From assembly GCA_024291935.2 (NCBI GenBank), contig CM044311.1:17321001-17385000 (forward strand): 64,000 bases of DNA, in the 5' to 3' direction. The notes beneath the pieces are model-generated. The model did no database searches, had not been told where the DNA came from, and was given only the letters and a program-made list of their open reading frames with translations. Positions 22,138 through 33,929 of this stretch are shown one piece after another (position 1 is the first letter of the stretch; each line of letters opens with the position of its first letter). The position numbers and the translations under genes were made by a program. Origin of the DNA: Okapia johnstoni. Its lineage: Eukaryota; Chordata; Mammalia; Artiodactyla; Giraffidae.

Positions 22138-22516
22138 GAATATGAAAAATTAAGCAGGGGTTTTGTGGGGATTAATTATTATCAAAAATAGAAAATTTGA
22201 ACATAGATGATACTTTGAGCAGTTTATATTTGAGAAAGGGTATGTTTTATTTTTATATCAGCATTTTGGACATAACGCATAAAAGGCATGGATTATGGTG
22301 GCTATTTTTGATGGTCTCCTTCTAAATATCAGATGACAAGCAACAACAGTTCCTGTTTCCTTGACAGTGATCTAGGAAAGACTGTAAATGTGACATAACC
22401 CTAGAAAACAGGATATGTGGGAAGTCTACTTGGAAGCTTCTAAGAAAGACTTTCTTTCTCTAAGAAGGATACCTAAGAAAGAGATGGTCCTTCTCTTCCT
22501 CTAAATGTAGTCCAAG
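22138..22516. other. Unassigned AT-rich DNA
   Basis: No element recognised. A CTTTCTTTCTCTAAGAA-like pyrimidine stretch lies near 22450-22490. Confidence 0.4.
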
Positions 22517-22647
22517 TGGAATCACCAACTCAATGGATATGAGTTTGAGCAAACTCCGGGAGATAGTGAAGGACAGGGAAGCCTGGCTTGCTGCAGTCCA
22601 TGGGGTCACAAAGAGTTAGACATGACTTAGCAACTGAACAACAATAA
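22517..22647 (+). mobile_element. BovB/Bov-A 3' end, (CAA)-tailed
   Basis: aatcaccaactcaatggata through gtccatggggtcacaaagag and a gaacaacaataaag tail. It is a short 5'-truncated copy of the older tail class. Confidence 0.88.
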
Positions 22648-23254
22648 AGAAAAGTGAATATGAGATGTGATGCCGGGAACCACTGCAGCCACCTTGGTAT
22701 CAAGTGAATGCAAAGCAGAAGCAAAGGGTGTTAAGTTAGAAAGATGTTGTAATTATTTAGCTGTTCTGCCTGCTTCTCCACCCAGATATCAATAAGTCTA
22801 TAGATTCAACTCTTTTTTGAAATCTCTTTCTCCATTCCTGGTTTCCAAAGACGCTTAAGGATTTTTTTTTTTCTTTTTTATGGCCACGTTTTTCACATTT
22901 TACCATTATTCTATCACCATTATGATTGTAAGCATTCTGGTGCTCATAGATATTTAAATCTTTAAAAATATATATATATGTAGGTTTTTAAAAGCTTCCC
23001 TTATATCTATCCTATTAAGTACTTGCTGAAAAACATCAAAGTGTGAGCTATATGGATATGTTGATGCTAAATGTCCAGATTTTCCATAGATCTAGTATGT
23101 CATGAAAGGTAATTGATTTGCTGTACTTATGGATGTCTTCCTTTGGGTTGACTTCTCATTCTGGGCTATGCATATACTGGTCAGTCTGTGAATGATTGCC
23201 TCTTTGCCAATCTAGTCATGATAGAAGAATGACATGGTACAATTAGATGTGATC
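22648..23254. other. Unassigned AT-rich DNA
   Basis: A T-rich run at 22862-22877 and a short (TA)n at 22969-22979. Otherwise no recognised element. Confidence 0.4.
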
Positions 23255-23263
23255 AGAGCAGAC

Positions 23264-24304
23264 GAAACTGTGAAAAATTCTTCAAGAGATGGGAATACCA
23301 GACCACCTTACCTGCATCCTGAGAAATCTATATGCAGGTCAAGAAGCAACAGTTAGAACCAGACAGGAACAATGGACTGGTTCCAAATTGAGAAAGCAGT
23401 ACGTCAAGCCTGTATATTGTTACGCTGCTTATTTAACTTATATGCAGAGTGCATTATGTAAAATGTCAGGCTGGATGAAGCACAAGCTGGAATCAAGATT
23501 GTCAGGAGAAATATCAATAACCCCAGATATACAGATGATACCACCCTTATGGCAAAAAGCGAGGAGGAACTAAAGAGCCTCTTGATGAAAGTGAAAGAGG
23601 ATCATGAAAAAGTTGGCTTAAAACTCAACATTCAAAAAATGAAGATCATGATATCTTGTCCCATCACTTCATGGCAAACAGATGGGGAAACAATGGAAAC
23701 AGTGACAGACTTTACTATTTGGGGCTCCAAAATCACTGCAGATGGTGACTGCAAGCCATGTAATCAGAAGATGTTTGCTCCTTGGAAGGAAAGCTATGAC
23801 CAACCTAGACAGCATAAAAGGCAGAGACATTACTTTGCCGACAAAGTTCTGTCTAGTCAAAGCTATGGTTTTTTTCAGTGGTCATGTATGGATGTGAGAG
23901 TTGGACCATAAAGAAAGATGAGCATCGAAGAATTGATGTTTTTGAACTGTGGTTTTGGAGAAGACTCTTGAGAGTCCCTTGGACTGCGAGGAGATCCAAC
24001 CAGTCCATCCTAAGTCCTGAATATTCATTGGAAGAACTGATGTGCTGAAGCTGAAGCTCTAAACTTTGGCCACCTGATGTGACGAACTGACTTATTGAAA
24101 AAACCCCTGATGCTGGGAAAGATTGAAGGCAGGAGTAGAAGGAGATGACAGAGGATGAGATGGTTGGATTGCATCACTGCCTCAATGGACATGAGTTTGA
24201 GCAAGCTCTGGGAGTTGATGATGGACAGGGAAGCCTGGCATCCTGCAGCCCATGGGTTTCACAAAGAGTCAGACATGACTGAATGCCTGAACTGAACTGA
24301 ACTG
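23264..24304 (+). mobile_element. BovB 3' third, 5'-truncated
   Basis: Sense BovB from RT motif B to the CTGAA tail (24289-24304). agagcagac at 23255-23263 and 24305-24313 is the probable duplication. Two decayed frames (23289-23573 and 23549-23911) cover the RT palm. One frame retains SEEELKSLLMKVKEDHEKVGLKLN-like sequence. Many indels. The catalytic motif C is disrupted (aca gat gat reads YTDD-like in a frame that does not continue). Confidence 0.92.
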
Positions 24305-24313
24305 AGAGCAGAC

Positions 24314-25691
24314 AATACAAAGCAAGAAGCATAAAGAGCCATCTATGATTACTTCTGTCAGAAATGCATATTAGGTGTAGAAATGTCCCTAAATTGGAGC
24401 TCCAAGGCCTCCTAATAGAAAAATATATACCCCAGTGCAAGAGGGACGTGGTTAAGTTTTCTCCCTCCATACCTAGAGAACATCTCTGATGTGAAACAGA
24501 GAAGATATCTAATTAGAGCTCTATGGGCCTGAAATATGAATGTAAGATTCATAGCATCAAAAGAACATCCAAAGCTGGAGTTATGATCCTGTCTCAGGCT
24601 TACAATAAAAATTCAAATAAAAATAGATGGTGTCCAGAAAGTAGCTAAAAGTTGGGGAAATATATCCTTAAGATATGTAGAATATCAAACTCCATCACAG
24701 ATGCTAGGGTGAGGCTATTTTTAACCCTACTTTGTAAGGTCTGTAAATAATCCTTCTTAGTTATGCTCTATAGTTATTCTCCTTCAGAGTGAATTAAGCA
24801 CAATTTAAAATGAAGAAAAGTCCCCCACCCTCTCTCCTTCTGCCAGGTAAGAGTATAGCATTTCCTGCCAAAAGACTCCCAAGTAAATAAATTGCACTGA
24901 ACCCATGCTCTTGGATCTGGACAAATGTTTCCATAATACAACTATCAACCTGTCACCAAAGTAGGGGCAAGGAGCCCTTCTTATCTGGCAAGTATTAAAG
25001 AATGTTGGATGAATTAAGTTTACTACCACTATATCTCATGGGAGAGGGTAGGCTAATAAAACAAAAGTGTGGGCTGATTAATTCTTTGTGTTTATTGGCA
25101 GGGCCTTTCTAAGATATTCCACCACATACTCCTTAGGTTTATATTATGTTGGAGATGTCTAATATGTTTCTAAAATCCATTATTCAGGAACAGAGGGAGA
25201 AAAGTCTCCATCTTTTATGTGCCAGGCCATGAAAGAAAGTGATCATTCAAAAAAATACAAGAAGTCTTTGTCCTAGGTAAGTTTCACATAAAATTCTGCA
25301 TGTTAGAATTTGGAATTGCTTTGGGATCCTTCCAGGCAATAGCCCACGGGGTGACAGGACAAAATAAAGGAGGAAATGTGCTATCTAAGTTTAATATGTG
25401 CATTTCTTAAAATGAGGTTCTAGCTAAAGTAATTCAGAGTACTTGCCCACTGGGTCAGCTTCCAAACAATTTCTGAAAACATTATTTATATTTGGTGAAT
25501 AAAGAATTACAGGTTACATACATAATTTAGATTGCATTTAGAGAGCAGAGGATTGGTAGCTAGAAAACCAAATTGAGCTGAATGTTTTTGCTATTATATT
25601 ATAGTAAAGAAATTTCATTTCTAAATAAATCCCAAAGAACTGAGCAACCGATTGGCATTATGAAACAATGAGTTTATTATCGTGTAATTCT
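24314..25691. other. Unassigned intergenic DNA, about 1.4 kb
   Basis: No SINE or LINE is recognised. The sequence is AT-rich with a slightly richer portion at 24800-24990 that holds a chance 74-codon minus-strand ORF. It may include old LTR material that is too diverged to name. Confidence 0.35.
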
Positions 25692-25800
25692 TTCTTTAAT
25701 TCATTTGTTCATTCATTCAATCAATAAGACTGTGTATGTGAAGCCTCGTGCTTAATGCTAGAATATAGTCCTCAAGCTCATGCAATTTATATTTGAGGGT
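25692..25800 (-). repeat. L2/MIR-like ancient fragment
   Basis: ttaattcatttgttcattca followed by ttcaatcaataagactgtgt and a cgtgcttaatgctagaatat word. This matches the antisense of the L2/MIR 3' end with its cattcattcaac repeat. Confidence 0.5.
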
Positions 25801-25852
25801 AATTTCTATCCACTCATCCTAAAGTTAAGATTCTTAAAACGTATAGTAATAG

Positions 25853-26066
25853 TGCATGAGTGTTCAGTCGCTAAATCGTGTCTGACTCTTTGCGACCCCT
25901 TGCACTGTAGCCCACCATACTCTTCTGTCCATGAAATTTTCCAGGCAAGAACACGGGAGTTGGTTGTTATTTCCTTCTCTAGGAGATCTTCCTGATCCAG
26001 GGATTGAACATCAAAGTCTCCTGCATTGGCAGGCAGATTCTTTACCACTGAGCCACATGGAAGCCC
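25853..26066 (-). mobile_element. Bov-tA SINE
   Basis: Antisense: gttcagtcgctaaatcgtgt body, ggcaggcagattctttacca head complement, ending atggaagccc. The words tatagtaata (25842-25851) and atacagtaata (26067-26077) flank it and are a likely imperfect duplication. Confidence 0.93.
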
Positions 26067-26640
26067 ATACAGTAATAATATATAAAGTAAATACGAAAAA
26101 ATAGTATTTGGGAATTTACATAAAGAATGTAAACTCTCCACCTTAAGATAAGATAATGAACATAATAGGATAGTGTTATATTCAGATGCCAGTTTGCTTG
26201 TAATTTAATGGCATTACTTTTGAAACCTGTATATATTTCTTTTGCTTTAGATTTTGATCAATGAATTGAATAGATTCGTGTGAAGAATGGGCTAAAAAAA
26301 GCAAGAACTCTTCAATAAAATGACATAAAACAAAGAAATTTTCTTATCTTATATATTTCAGCTATACCTGCTTTTCAAAGATCAGGAATCCAGGAGTCAT
26401 AATGACTTCCTTCTGTTCCTTACCAGCTTCTTGATACCCCATTGCCCCACCAAGCCAACCTACTAATTCTATGCTCTTAAAATACCTCAGAGACAGCCCC
26501 TACTCTCCGTTCTCACTGTCACTGTCTTGATTTTCCTTAGATTAACAAAATAGTCATTATGTGTTTTTTCTGCCTTCTTTTGGCCATGCTCTGTATTTAT
26601 CTTCACATGTCACACAGAGCTCATTCTGAAACCCATTCTA
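26067..26640. other. Unassigned DNA grading into L2
   Basis: AT-rich up to about 26340, then C/T-rich sequence (26390-26640) that may be the start of the L2 copy described next. Confidence 0.35.
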
Positions 26641-27029
26641 CTTTCTTTAATTAGAGTCTCCAGTGGCTATCCAAGCATAGAGTGCACTGCATAAATTCCA
26701 AATGCTTTAGTGTCACATACAGGGCCATTTCATATCTATTCTCTTCCTGCTTTAGGGGGCTTTAATAAACACCACAGTCCCATAGAGTACTCTGCATTCT
26801 GGTCCCTGAAACATCTCAGTCACCATCATACATCTATTTTTTGTAATACTTTTCTTCCTCGGTGGCTAATCCCCCTCAACCATCATCCATCTGGTAAAAA
26901 CTCAGTGTTCAAGACTCAGTTCAACTATCTGCTTCTCCTCAAACCTTTCTGAGCAAGACCTACTCTTCTAACATACTCTTCTGTACTCCATAGTAGCCAC
27001 TCTAAAACTTTATTACAGGTACCTACCTA
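26641..27029 (+). mobile_element. L2 LINE remnant
   Basis: Scattered L2 landmarks in order: tctgcattctggtccctgaa, actcagtgttcaagactcag, ttcaactatctgcttctcct, aaacctttctgagcaagacc. The element seems to continue after a SINE insertion at 27195-27290 (aaactccttaggaacataag). It is strongly diverged, as expected for this ancient family. Confidence 0.6.
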
Positions 27030-27057
27030 AGGATTCAACGGACATGAACTGAATCCA

Positions 27058-27192
27058 TTGATAGGATGGATTCAATGACATGAATTTGAACAAACTCCAG
27101 GAGATAGTGGAAGACAGAGGAGCCTTGCATGTTACAGTCCATGAGGTTGCAAAGACTTGGACACAGCTTAGTGACTGAGCAACAACAAAAAT
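27058..27192 (+). mobile_element. BovB/Bov-A 3' end, (CAA)-tailed
   Basis: ggattcaatgacatgaattt, aactccaggagatagtggaa, then gactgagcaacaacaaaaat. An older, 5'-truncated copy lying within the L2 remnant. Confidence 0.85.
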
Positions 27193-27393
27193 CTAATGAT
27201 TTGTCCAAACTATTAGCCATCAAACTCCTTAGGAACATAAGCTGTTGAATTCACAATTCTTTTCCCAATGTCTTTTGCAATAAACCTGATATAAATGAAA
27301 ATCAGCTCTTATTTATTTAAAAGGAAAATCAGTGAACACATAAATATAAAATGAATTTCTTTTTTAATATAGTTCACTCAAAAGAGAGCAGGA

Positions 27394-27396
<3 letters not shown>

Positions 27397-27468
<72 letters not shown>
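27397..27468. repeat. (TA)36 microsatellite
   Basis: 72 bp of uninterrupted TA. Tracts of this length are length-polymorphic and prone to cruciform extrusion and breakage. It sits in AT-rich DNA just before an old L1. Confidence 0.98.
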
Positions 27469-27471
<3 letters not shown>

Positions 27472-27763
27472 GTGACTAAAGGAATGTGAATATTTTCAAG
27501 TGATGAATCTGAATTTTTTTTTTCTGTTTTAGAGAAATATTTGACTCTACAAGTTTAAGGCATATAGCATGATAGTTTGATATACATATATTGTGAAATG
27601 TTTGCAGTAGGTCAGCTAATATTCATCTTCTCATATAGATACAATAAAAAGAAAAGAAAGAAAGAAAAAATGGAGGAAATTCTTGTGATGAGAAGTTTTA
27701 GGATTTACTCTCTTTTCTATATATCCTGAAGCATAGTTGGCTATAGTCATGGTATTGTACATT

Positions 27764-27875
27764 CAGTTCAGTTCAGTTGCTCAGTCGTGTCTGACTCTTT
27801 GCGACCCCATGAACCACAGCATGCCAGGCCTCCCTGTCCATCACCAACTCCCGGAGTACACCCAAACCCATGTCC
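27764..27875 (-). mobile_element. Short BovB 3' end with TSD
   Basis: CTGAA-tailed terminus, antisense: cagttcagttcagttgctca to aaacccatgtcc. Flanked by attgtacatt at 27754-27763 and 27876-27885. Only about 112 bp inserted. Confidence 0.94.
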
Positions 27876-28366
27876 ATTGTACATTACATCCTTATTTATC
27901 TTACAGCTAGAAGTTGATATCTTATGACCACCTTCCTTCAATTCCCCTTCAGTCACTTGCCGCTTCTGATAACTAATCTAATCTCTTTTGCTATGAGTGT
28001 TTTTTTGTTTGTTTCATGCTTCTATTTAGATTTCAGATATAAGTGAAATCATACTGTATTTGCCTCTCTTTGTCTGACTTATTGCCTTTAACATAATGCC
28101 TTCAGATCCAACCATGTTGTTGCAAATGGAAGGATTCCTTACCTTCTTATGGCTGAATAATATTCCATTGTACATATACTCACAATATCTTTATCTATTC
28201 ATCCATCAAGTGACACTTACATTGTTTCCATGTCTTGGCTATTGTAGATAATACTGCTATGAGCATGAGAATGCAGACACCTTTTTGAATTAGTGTTTCC
28301 AATTATTTTGCATATATTTCCAGAAGTGGAGTTGCTGACTTCTGTGGTAGTTCTATTTTTAATTAT

Positions 28367-28448
28367 AAAAATTTCCATGGATGGGGGAGTATGGTGGGCT
28401 ACAGTCCATGGGGTCACAAACAGTAGGACATGATTGAGCTACTTCACT
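28367..28448 (+). mobile_element. Truncated Bov-tA 3' end with TSD
   Basis: tttccatggatgggggagta, then ctacagtccatggggtcaca, ending gagctacttcact. A perfect 13-bp duplication tatttttaattat lies at 28354-28366 and 28449-28461. Confidence 0.93.
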
Positions 28449-28765
28449 TATTTTTAATTATTTGAGGAAATTCCATACTGTTATGGAATAACAGTGATAC
28501 CAATAGTGCCTGCATGATACCATAGTAGTGATACCAATAGTGATACCAACAATGTCTGCGTTCCCTCTCCACATACACATCAGCATTCGTCCTCTCTTCT
28601 TTTTTGGTGATGGTCATTCTATCAGGAATGAGATGATATCTCACTGATATTTTAATTTGCATTATCTAGTAATGTTGAGCTTGTCTTCATGGACCTGATG
28701 GCCTTTTGAGTATCTATTTTTGAGAAAGCCTACTCAAGTTCAAAGAATGTCTTAATGTTGAATAA

Positions 28766-29154
<389 letters not shown>

Positions 29155-29168
29155 AAGAAAACAAAATC

Positions 29169-29420
29169 TGATTTCAGAAAAGGTACAATTCCCTATGTTT
29201 CTCTGAGATACTGCAGATTGTGCTGGTTTCTTGCCCTTTCATTCAGGAAAGCAAAGGCAAACACAATTCACGGCAATTTAGATTACAAACTCTGCAAAAT
29301 AGAAAATAGGAAGGCAAGAAGAAGGAAGGAAGAAGGACAGAGGAGGGAAAAAGGAAAGGTAAGAAAAAACATGGAAACTGCCACCAGTTTTTTATTAGGC
29401 TACACCTTTTTGATGACACC
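29169..29420. other. Unassigned DNA with a purine-rich tract
   Basis: GA-rich low-complexity sequence spans about 29300-29370 (aaggaaggaagaaggacaga). The rest is unassigned. Confidence 0.5.
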
Positions 29421-29434
29421 CATCCAGTTATAGA

Positions 29435-29647
29435 GGGCTTCCCAAGTGACTCACTGGTAAAGAATCTGCCTGCCAATGCAGGAGACACGAATTCAATCCT
29501 TGTGTCAAGAAGATCCACTGGAGAAGGAAATGACAACCCACTGCAGTATTCTTGCCTGAAATATCTCAAGGACAGAGGAACCTGGTGGGTTACAGTCCAT
29601 GGGGTAGCAAAAGAATTGTATATCACTTAGCAACTAAACAACAACAA
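29435..29647 (+). mobile_element. Bov-tA SINE with TSD
   Basis: Sense: gggcttcccaagtgactcac head to a caactaaacaacaacaa tail. catccagttataga (29421-29434) and catctagttacaga (29648-29661) form a 14-bp duplication with two transitions. Confidence 0.94.
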
Positions 29648-29661
29648 CATCTAGTTACAGA

Positions 29662-29929
29662 CTGATACACATAGAATTTGGCCCCATATCTGTTTCAGTC
29701 ACCTGTACTTGCTAAACCTGTTCTGATACCCTATATAATTTTTTTCTTGCTGGACTTGAGCAAAAATCCTTCCACGTACATGAACCCTTAGAGTCTCTGT
29801 CCCTGACTGACGCTAACTTCTCCAAAGTTGTATAACAAAATCGGAAGCACAAATGAACAATCCTTCATTTAATCTTTCATTCAGTTCTTCAAAAAATAAT
29901 TGTTTTTCAGTCACCCAGCTATGTCTTTG
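29662..29929. other. Unassigned DNA, possible BovB edge
   Basis: Mostly unassigned. The last part (29897-29935, tttttcagtcacccagctat) vaguely resembles the BovB 3' end and could be the severed left piece of the BovB found at 30559. Confidence 0.3.
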
Positions 29930-30558
29930 TGGACTTTATAGCTTATGGTGAACAATGTCGAATTCGTGATCTCCGAAGAAGATGTAGCTTCGGGAACAGG
30001 GACTGTGATTGATCACTCAAGAGCTTTTGTGTAGCAGAGTTTTATTAAAGGAAGAAAAGAGACAGAGAAAGCTTCTGACATAGACATCAGAAGGGGGCTG
30101 GAGAGTGCCCCCCTTGCTAGTGTTAGCAAGGGAGTTATATACTTTTTTAATTAGCTATTGCAATAAATCAAAAGAATGGCTCAAGGTTGTAAAGATCTTA
30201 CTAGACCCACTCCCATAACTTACATTTTAGAATAACAGGATTAGCCCAATGGTTTTCAGGAAGGAGAAACTGTCCTGAAGCAGGAATCATTGTTGTTATA
30301 TAATCCTTAGTACAGACTTTAAACTGAGTTGTTTGTTGTGTAATCATCTGTTCCAGGCTTAAAGAAAAAAAAAATTTACGTGACTAAGACTAAGGAATGT
30401 AGAGGAAAAAAAGATGTTTGTCCTTTCCTCCTTGCGAATTCCAGATCCTTATTTCCGATTTGAGAACCCCAGGCCCCTTTCTTCTCCTCAGGGCAGGGGG
30501 TGGAGGTGGGGTGGGGACCTCGGACTTCTTATCAACCTGCCTAGGAATCAACCTGACT
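29930..30558 (-). mobile_element. ERV LTR, solo
   Basis: Read on the minus strand it has LTR organisation. A U3-like part runs from 30558 down to about 30140. A TATA-like gtatataactcc follows (complement near 30130-30145). The polyadenylation signal AATAAA is on the minus strand near 30043-30048, within cctttaataaaactctgct. The R/U5-like end is cttcttcggagatcacgaat. I recognise it as a ruminant-type ERV LTR. No internal viral genes (gag, pol, env) are present on either side. Exact ends and the short duplication are not resolved. Confidence 0.65.
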
Positions 30559-30691
30559 CTCAGACTGCAGCACATCTGCTTACTGTCCTTCACAATCTCC
30601 TGGAGTTTGCTCAAATTTATGTCCATTGAATCAATGATGTCATCCAACCATCTCACCCTCTGTCGTCCCTTTCTCCTCCTGCCTTCAATCA
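30559..30691 (-). mobile_element. BovB internal fragment abutting the LTR
   Basis: actgcagcacatctgcttac to tctcctcctgccttcaatc. The usual BovB 3' tail is missing on the left, exactly where the LTR ends, consistent with LTR insertion into or recombination with a BovB. Confidence 0.85.
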
Positions 30692-30753
30692 AAAAAGAGT
30701 AGTTACCTCTAAGGATACTTTTTAGGAGGAAGACCTTAGGGTAGTAATTATAT

Positions 30754-30985
30754 GTGCGTGCATGCTCAGTCGCTTCAGTCATGTCTGACTCTTTGGGACC
30801 CTATGGACTGTGGCCCACCAGTTCATGGGTTACATACAGGCTCCTCTGTCTATGGGATTCTCTAGGCAAGAATACTGGAGTGGGTTGCTGTGTCCTCCTC
30901 CAGGTGATCTTCCCCACCCAGGGATCAAACCTGCATCTCCTGCATTGCAGGTTCATTCTTTATCGCTGAGCCATTGGGGAAGCCC
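30754..30985 (-). mobile_element. Bov-tA SINE with TSD
   Basis: Antisense. agtaattatat (30743-30753) and agtaattacat (30986-30996) form an 11-bp duplication with one mismatch. It carries about 17 extra bases (ttcatgggttacatacagg) in the body after cccaccag. Confidence 0.94.
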
Positions 30986-30996
30986 AGTAATTACAT

Positions 30997-31451
30997 ATAT
31001 ACCCCAAATCTTAGAAGTAGTAAAGGATAATAGAAAGGGCACAAGTAAGAAAAAAGCAAGCAAAACTGTTTAAAATTTAGAATAAAGGTACAAGTGAATG
31101 CCTAGGTATTCTAAAAGAGCAAAATAACACTTTTTATTCAATTGTTTAATAACAGTAAAAATCCAGTTGTTTATAATGTTTCCTAACTGTTACATCTCTA
31201 TATTAGTGTTTTGCTAGTCTCTGACACTGTTTCCTTAGAATGTGGATTCAATCCAAGTTACATTTAATTGTAATTCTTTTTTCTGTCTTTCTGTATTCTT
31301 TGCTAGAATCTGAACTTCTAAAGGAACTGCTCATCTTATTCTCCCTGTAGTCCTCTTTCTTCACACTCCAATCACTACTTTAAAATCAATGAATACATTA
31401 TTTTATCAGATTCTGGTAAAGACCCAGTGAAAGAAGAGGTATTAAACATAC
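30997..31451. other. Unassigned AT-rich DNA
   Basis: No element recognised between two SINEs. C/T-rich words occur near 31340-31380. Confidence 0.4.
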
Positions 31452-31668
31452 AAGCTAAGCTGCTGCAGTAGTGTTGGACTCTTTGGGACACTATGGACTG
31501 GTAGACCACCAGGTTCCTCTATTCATGGGATTCTCCAGGCAAGAATACTGGAGTTGGTTGCCATATCCTCCTCTAGGGGATCTTTTCGACCCAGGGATCG
31601 AACCCGCATCTCTTACATCTCCTGCATTGACCTATGCATTCTTTACCACTAACACCACCCTGGAAATC
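31452..31668 (-). mobile_element. Bov-tA SINE
   Basis: Antisense: tgttggactctttgggacac body, ctatgcattctttaccacta head complement. It has a short internal duplication (catctcttacatctcctgc). Confidence 0.9.
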
Positions 31669-31739
31669 CATTAATCTTATGTAACTGGTGGTGAGGAAAT
31701 TGAGCCACAAAGGGGTAAAGTATTCGGTTAACTAAAGGG

Positions 31740-32808
31740 TTTGTTGCTGTTGTTCTGTCGCCTAGCCATGTCTGACTCTTTGTGACCCAATGAACTGCAG
31801 CACGCCAGGATTACTTGACCTTTACCATCTCCAGGAATTTGCTCAAACTTATGTGCATTGAGTTGGTGGTACCATCCAACAATTTCATCCTCTGTTGTCC
31901 CCTTCTCCTCCTCAATCTTTCCCAGCATCAGGGTCATTTCCAACAAGTCAGTTCTTCATTTCGTGTGGCCAAAGTATTGGAGCTTCAGCTTCAGCATCAG
32001 TCCTTCCAGTAAATATTCCAGGTTGATTTCCTTTAGGATTTACTGATTTGATCTCCTTTCAGTCCAAGAGACTCTCCGGCAAGAGTCCTCTGGCACCACA
32101 ATTTGAAAGCATCAATTCTTTGACACTCAGCCTTCTTTATGGTACACCTCTCACATCTGTACATGACCACTAGAAAAACTATAGCTTTGATTATACAGGC
32201 CTTTGTTGGCAAGATGATGTCTCCTTTTTTAAATAAACTATCTAGGTTCCTCATAACTTTTCTTTCAAGGAGCAAGTGGTTTTTTTTTTTTGTTTTGTTT
32301 GTTTGTTTAATTTCATGTCTACTGTCACTATCCACAGTGATTTTGGAGCCCAAGAAAATAAAATCTATCAGCTGTTTCCATTATTTCCCCAACTATTTGC
32401 CTTGAAGTGATGGGACTGGATGCCATGAACTTTGATTTTTGAATGTTGAGTTTTAAGACAGCTTTTTCACTCTTCTTTTTCACCTTCATCAAGAGGCTGT
32501 TTAGTTCCTCTTCAATTTCTGCCATAAGGGTAGTGTAATCTGCATATCTGGGGTTGTTGATATTTTTCCCAGAAATCCTGATTCCAGCTTTTGATTCATC
32601 CAGCCTGGAATTTTACATGATGTGCTTTGCGTGTAAGTTACATAAGCAGGGTGACAATATACAACCTTGACGTATTCCTTTCCCAATTTGGAACCAGTCT
32701 GTTTTCCATGTCCAGTTTTAACTATTGCTTCTTGACCTACACACATGTTTCTCAAGAGGCAGGTTAGGTGGTTTGGTATTCCCATATCCTTAAGAATCTC
32801 TTGAAGAA
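31740..32808 (-). mobile_element. BovB 3' third, (CAA)-tailed class
   Basis: Antisense from ttgttgctgttgttctgtcg to ttggtattcccatatcctta. It includes the RT palm (about 32330-32800). Frames 32328-32525 and 32501-32785 retain KLNIQKSKFMASSPITS and GIPNHLTCLLRN-type sequence with a frameshift between them. An insertion of T and TTTG repeats interrupts it at about 32278-32310. 5'-truncated. Confidence 0.92.
32278..32310. repeat. T-rich/(TTTG)n tract inside BovB
   Basis: A T run followed by ttttgtttgtttgttt interrupts the BovB between ggagcaagtg and aatttcatgtc. It looks like slippage growth, or a tiny tail-only retroinsertion. Confidence 0.85.
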
Positions 32809-32829
32809 GTAACTATGTTGGTTCATGGT

Positions 32830-32955
32830 GGTGGTTTATTTGCTAATTTGTGTCCAACTCCTGTGACTGCATGGACTGTAGCCTGCCAGGTCCCTCTGTC
32901 CATGGGATTCTCCAGGCAAGAATACTGGAGTGGGTTACCATTTCCTTCTCCAGTG
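32830..32955 (-). mobile_element. Bov-tA SINE, 5'-truncated
   Basis: Body only: aactcctgtgactgcatgga to gttaccatttccttctccag. The tRNA head is missing. Confidence 0.88.
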
Positions 32956-33175
32956 TTGATGGATACTTAACCCCAAATTTGTCATCTAATCTTTTCTGGC
33001 ATTCTATTTGTCATTCATTAATATTTAACCCTAAAGAACAAAATCAGTCATTCGAAAAAAAGTACATCTTAGAGTTTATTGAAATGCTAATGAATGACTA
33101 ATAGAATGTCAGATAAAAATTAGATGACAAATTTTGAACTTGAAAACTGCAAATAGTCTGTTTACTTATGAATAG

Positions 33176-33398
33176 GTATTCCCTGGTGGTGCAGTGGTAA
33201 AGAATCCACCTGCCAATTTAGGAGAAGCAGGTTTGATCCCTGCATCAGAAATTCCCCTGGAAGACGAAATGGCAACCCAGTCCAGTATTCTTTCCCAGAA
33301 AATTCCATGGACAGAGGAGCCTCGTGGGCTACAGTCCATGCATTCTCAAAGAGTCAGACACATGTCTGAGCAACTGAACACAACACATACACATGCTC
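33176..33398 (+). mobile_element. Bov-tA SINE
   Basis: Sense: attccctggtggtgcagtgg head through gagcaactgaacacaacaca tail. The likely duplication atgaatag is at 33168-33175 and 33399-33406. Confidence 0.92.
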
Positions 33399-33660
33399 AT
33401 GAATAGTCCTTAAGAATAAATACCTTTATAAAACAGCATTCAATTGGAAACACATTCCTCTGAAATTCTAATAGATTATTACTTTAGAACTTACTTAAGA
33501 AGAAAATAATAAATATTTAGTAGCAATATATGTTATATTATTGTAATTTATATAAAGTATGGAAGATATGAATATTTGATACTCTGAAGTGGTAGTAGTA
33601 GCTGGTCTAAACAACCATTAGAAAGGATTTTCAATCATGTGGTTATAAAACCTCAGAGAG

Positions 33661-33793
33661 GAACTTCTCTGGTGGTCCAGTGGCTAGAACTCTGTGTTCC
33701 CAATGCAGGGGGCCAGGGTTTGATCCCTGATCAGGGAACTAGATTCCACATGTGGCAAGTAAGACCCAGTGCAACCAAATACATATTTTTTAA
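33661..33793 (+). mobile_element. CHR-type (tRNA-Glu) SINE with TSD
   Basis: aacttctctggtggtccagt, then gatccctgatcagggaacta and gtaagacccagtgcaaccaa with an A-rich end. This is the cetartiodactyl CHR family, distinct from Bov-tA. aaaacctcagagag at 33647-33660 and 33794-33807 is a perfect 14-bp duplication. Confidence 0.93.
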
Positions 33794-33929
33794 AAAACCT
33801 CAGAGAGCTACTATAAGGCTTAGGTAAGGGTACATTTTCACTACACTTAGTATGGCCACTGGCACAGAATGAGTACAATGTAAGTTTCTGTATAAAAACA
33901 AACAAAAAACTGAAATGAATATTTTGTTT

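Larger units (their letters stand above)
27525..28763 (-). mobile_element. Old L1 remnant interrupted by SINE insertions
   Basis: Antisense L1: gtgaaatcatactgtatttg, aaccatgttgttgcaaatgg, gaataatattccattgtaca, ccatgtcttggctattgtag, gatatctcactgatatttta. These run colinearly with an old mammalian L1 3' region. Two ruminant elements (27764-27875 and 28367-28448) interrupt it, each with its own target-site duplication. The RPL37 copy lies at its right edge. Confidence 0.85.
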
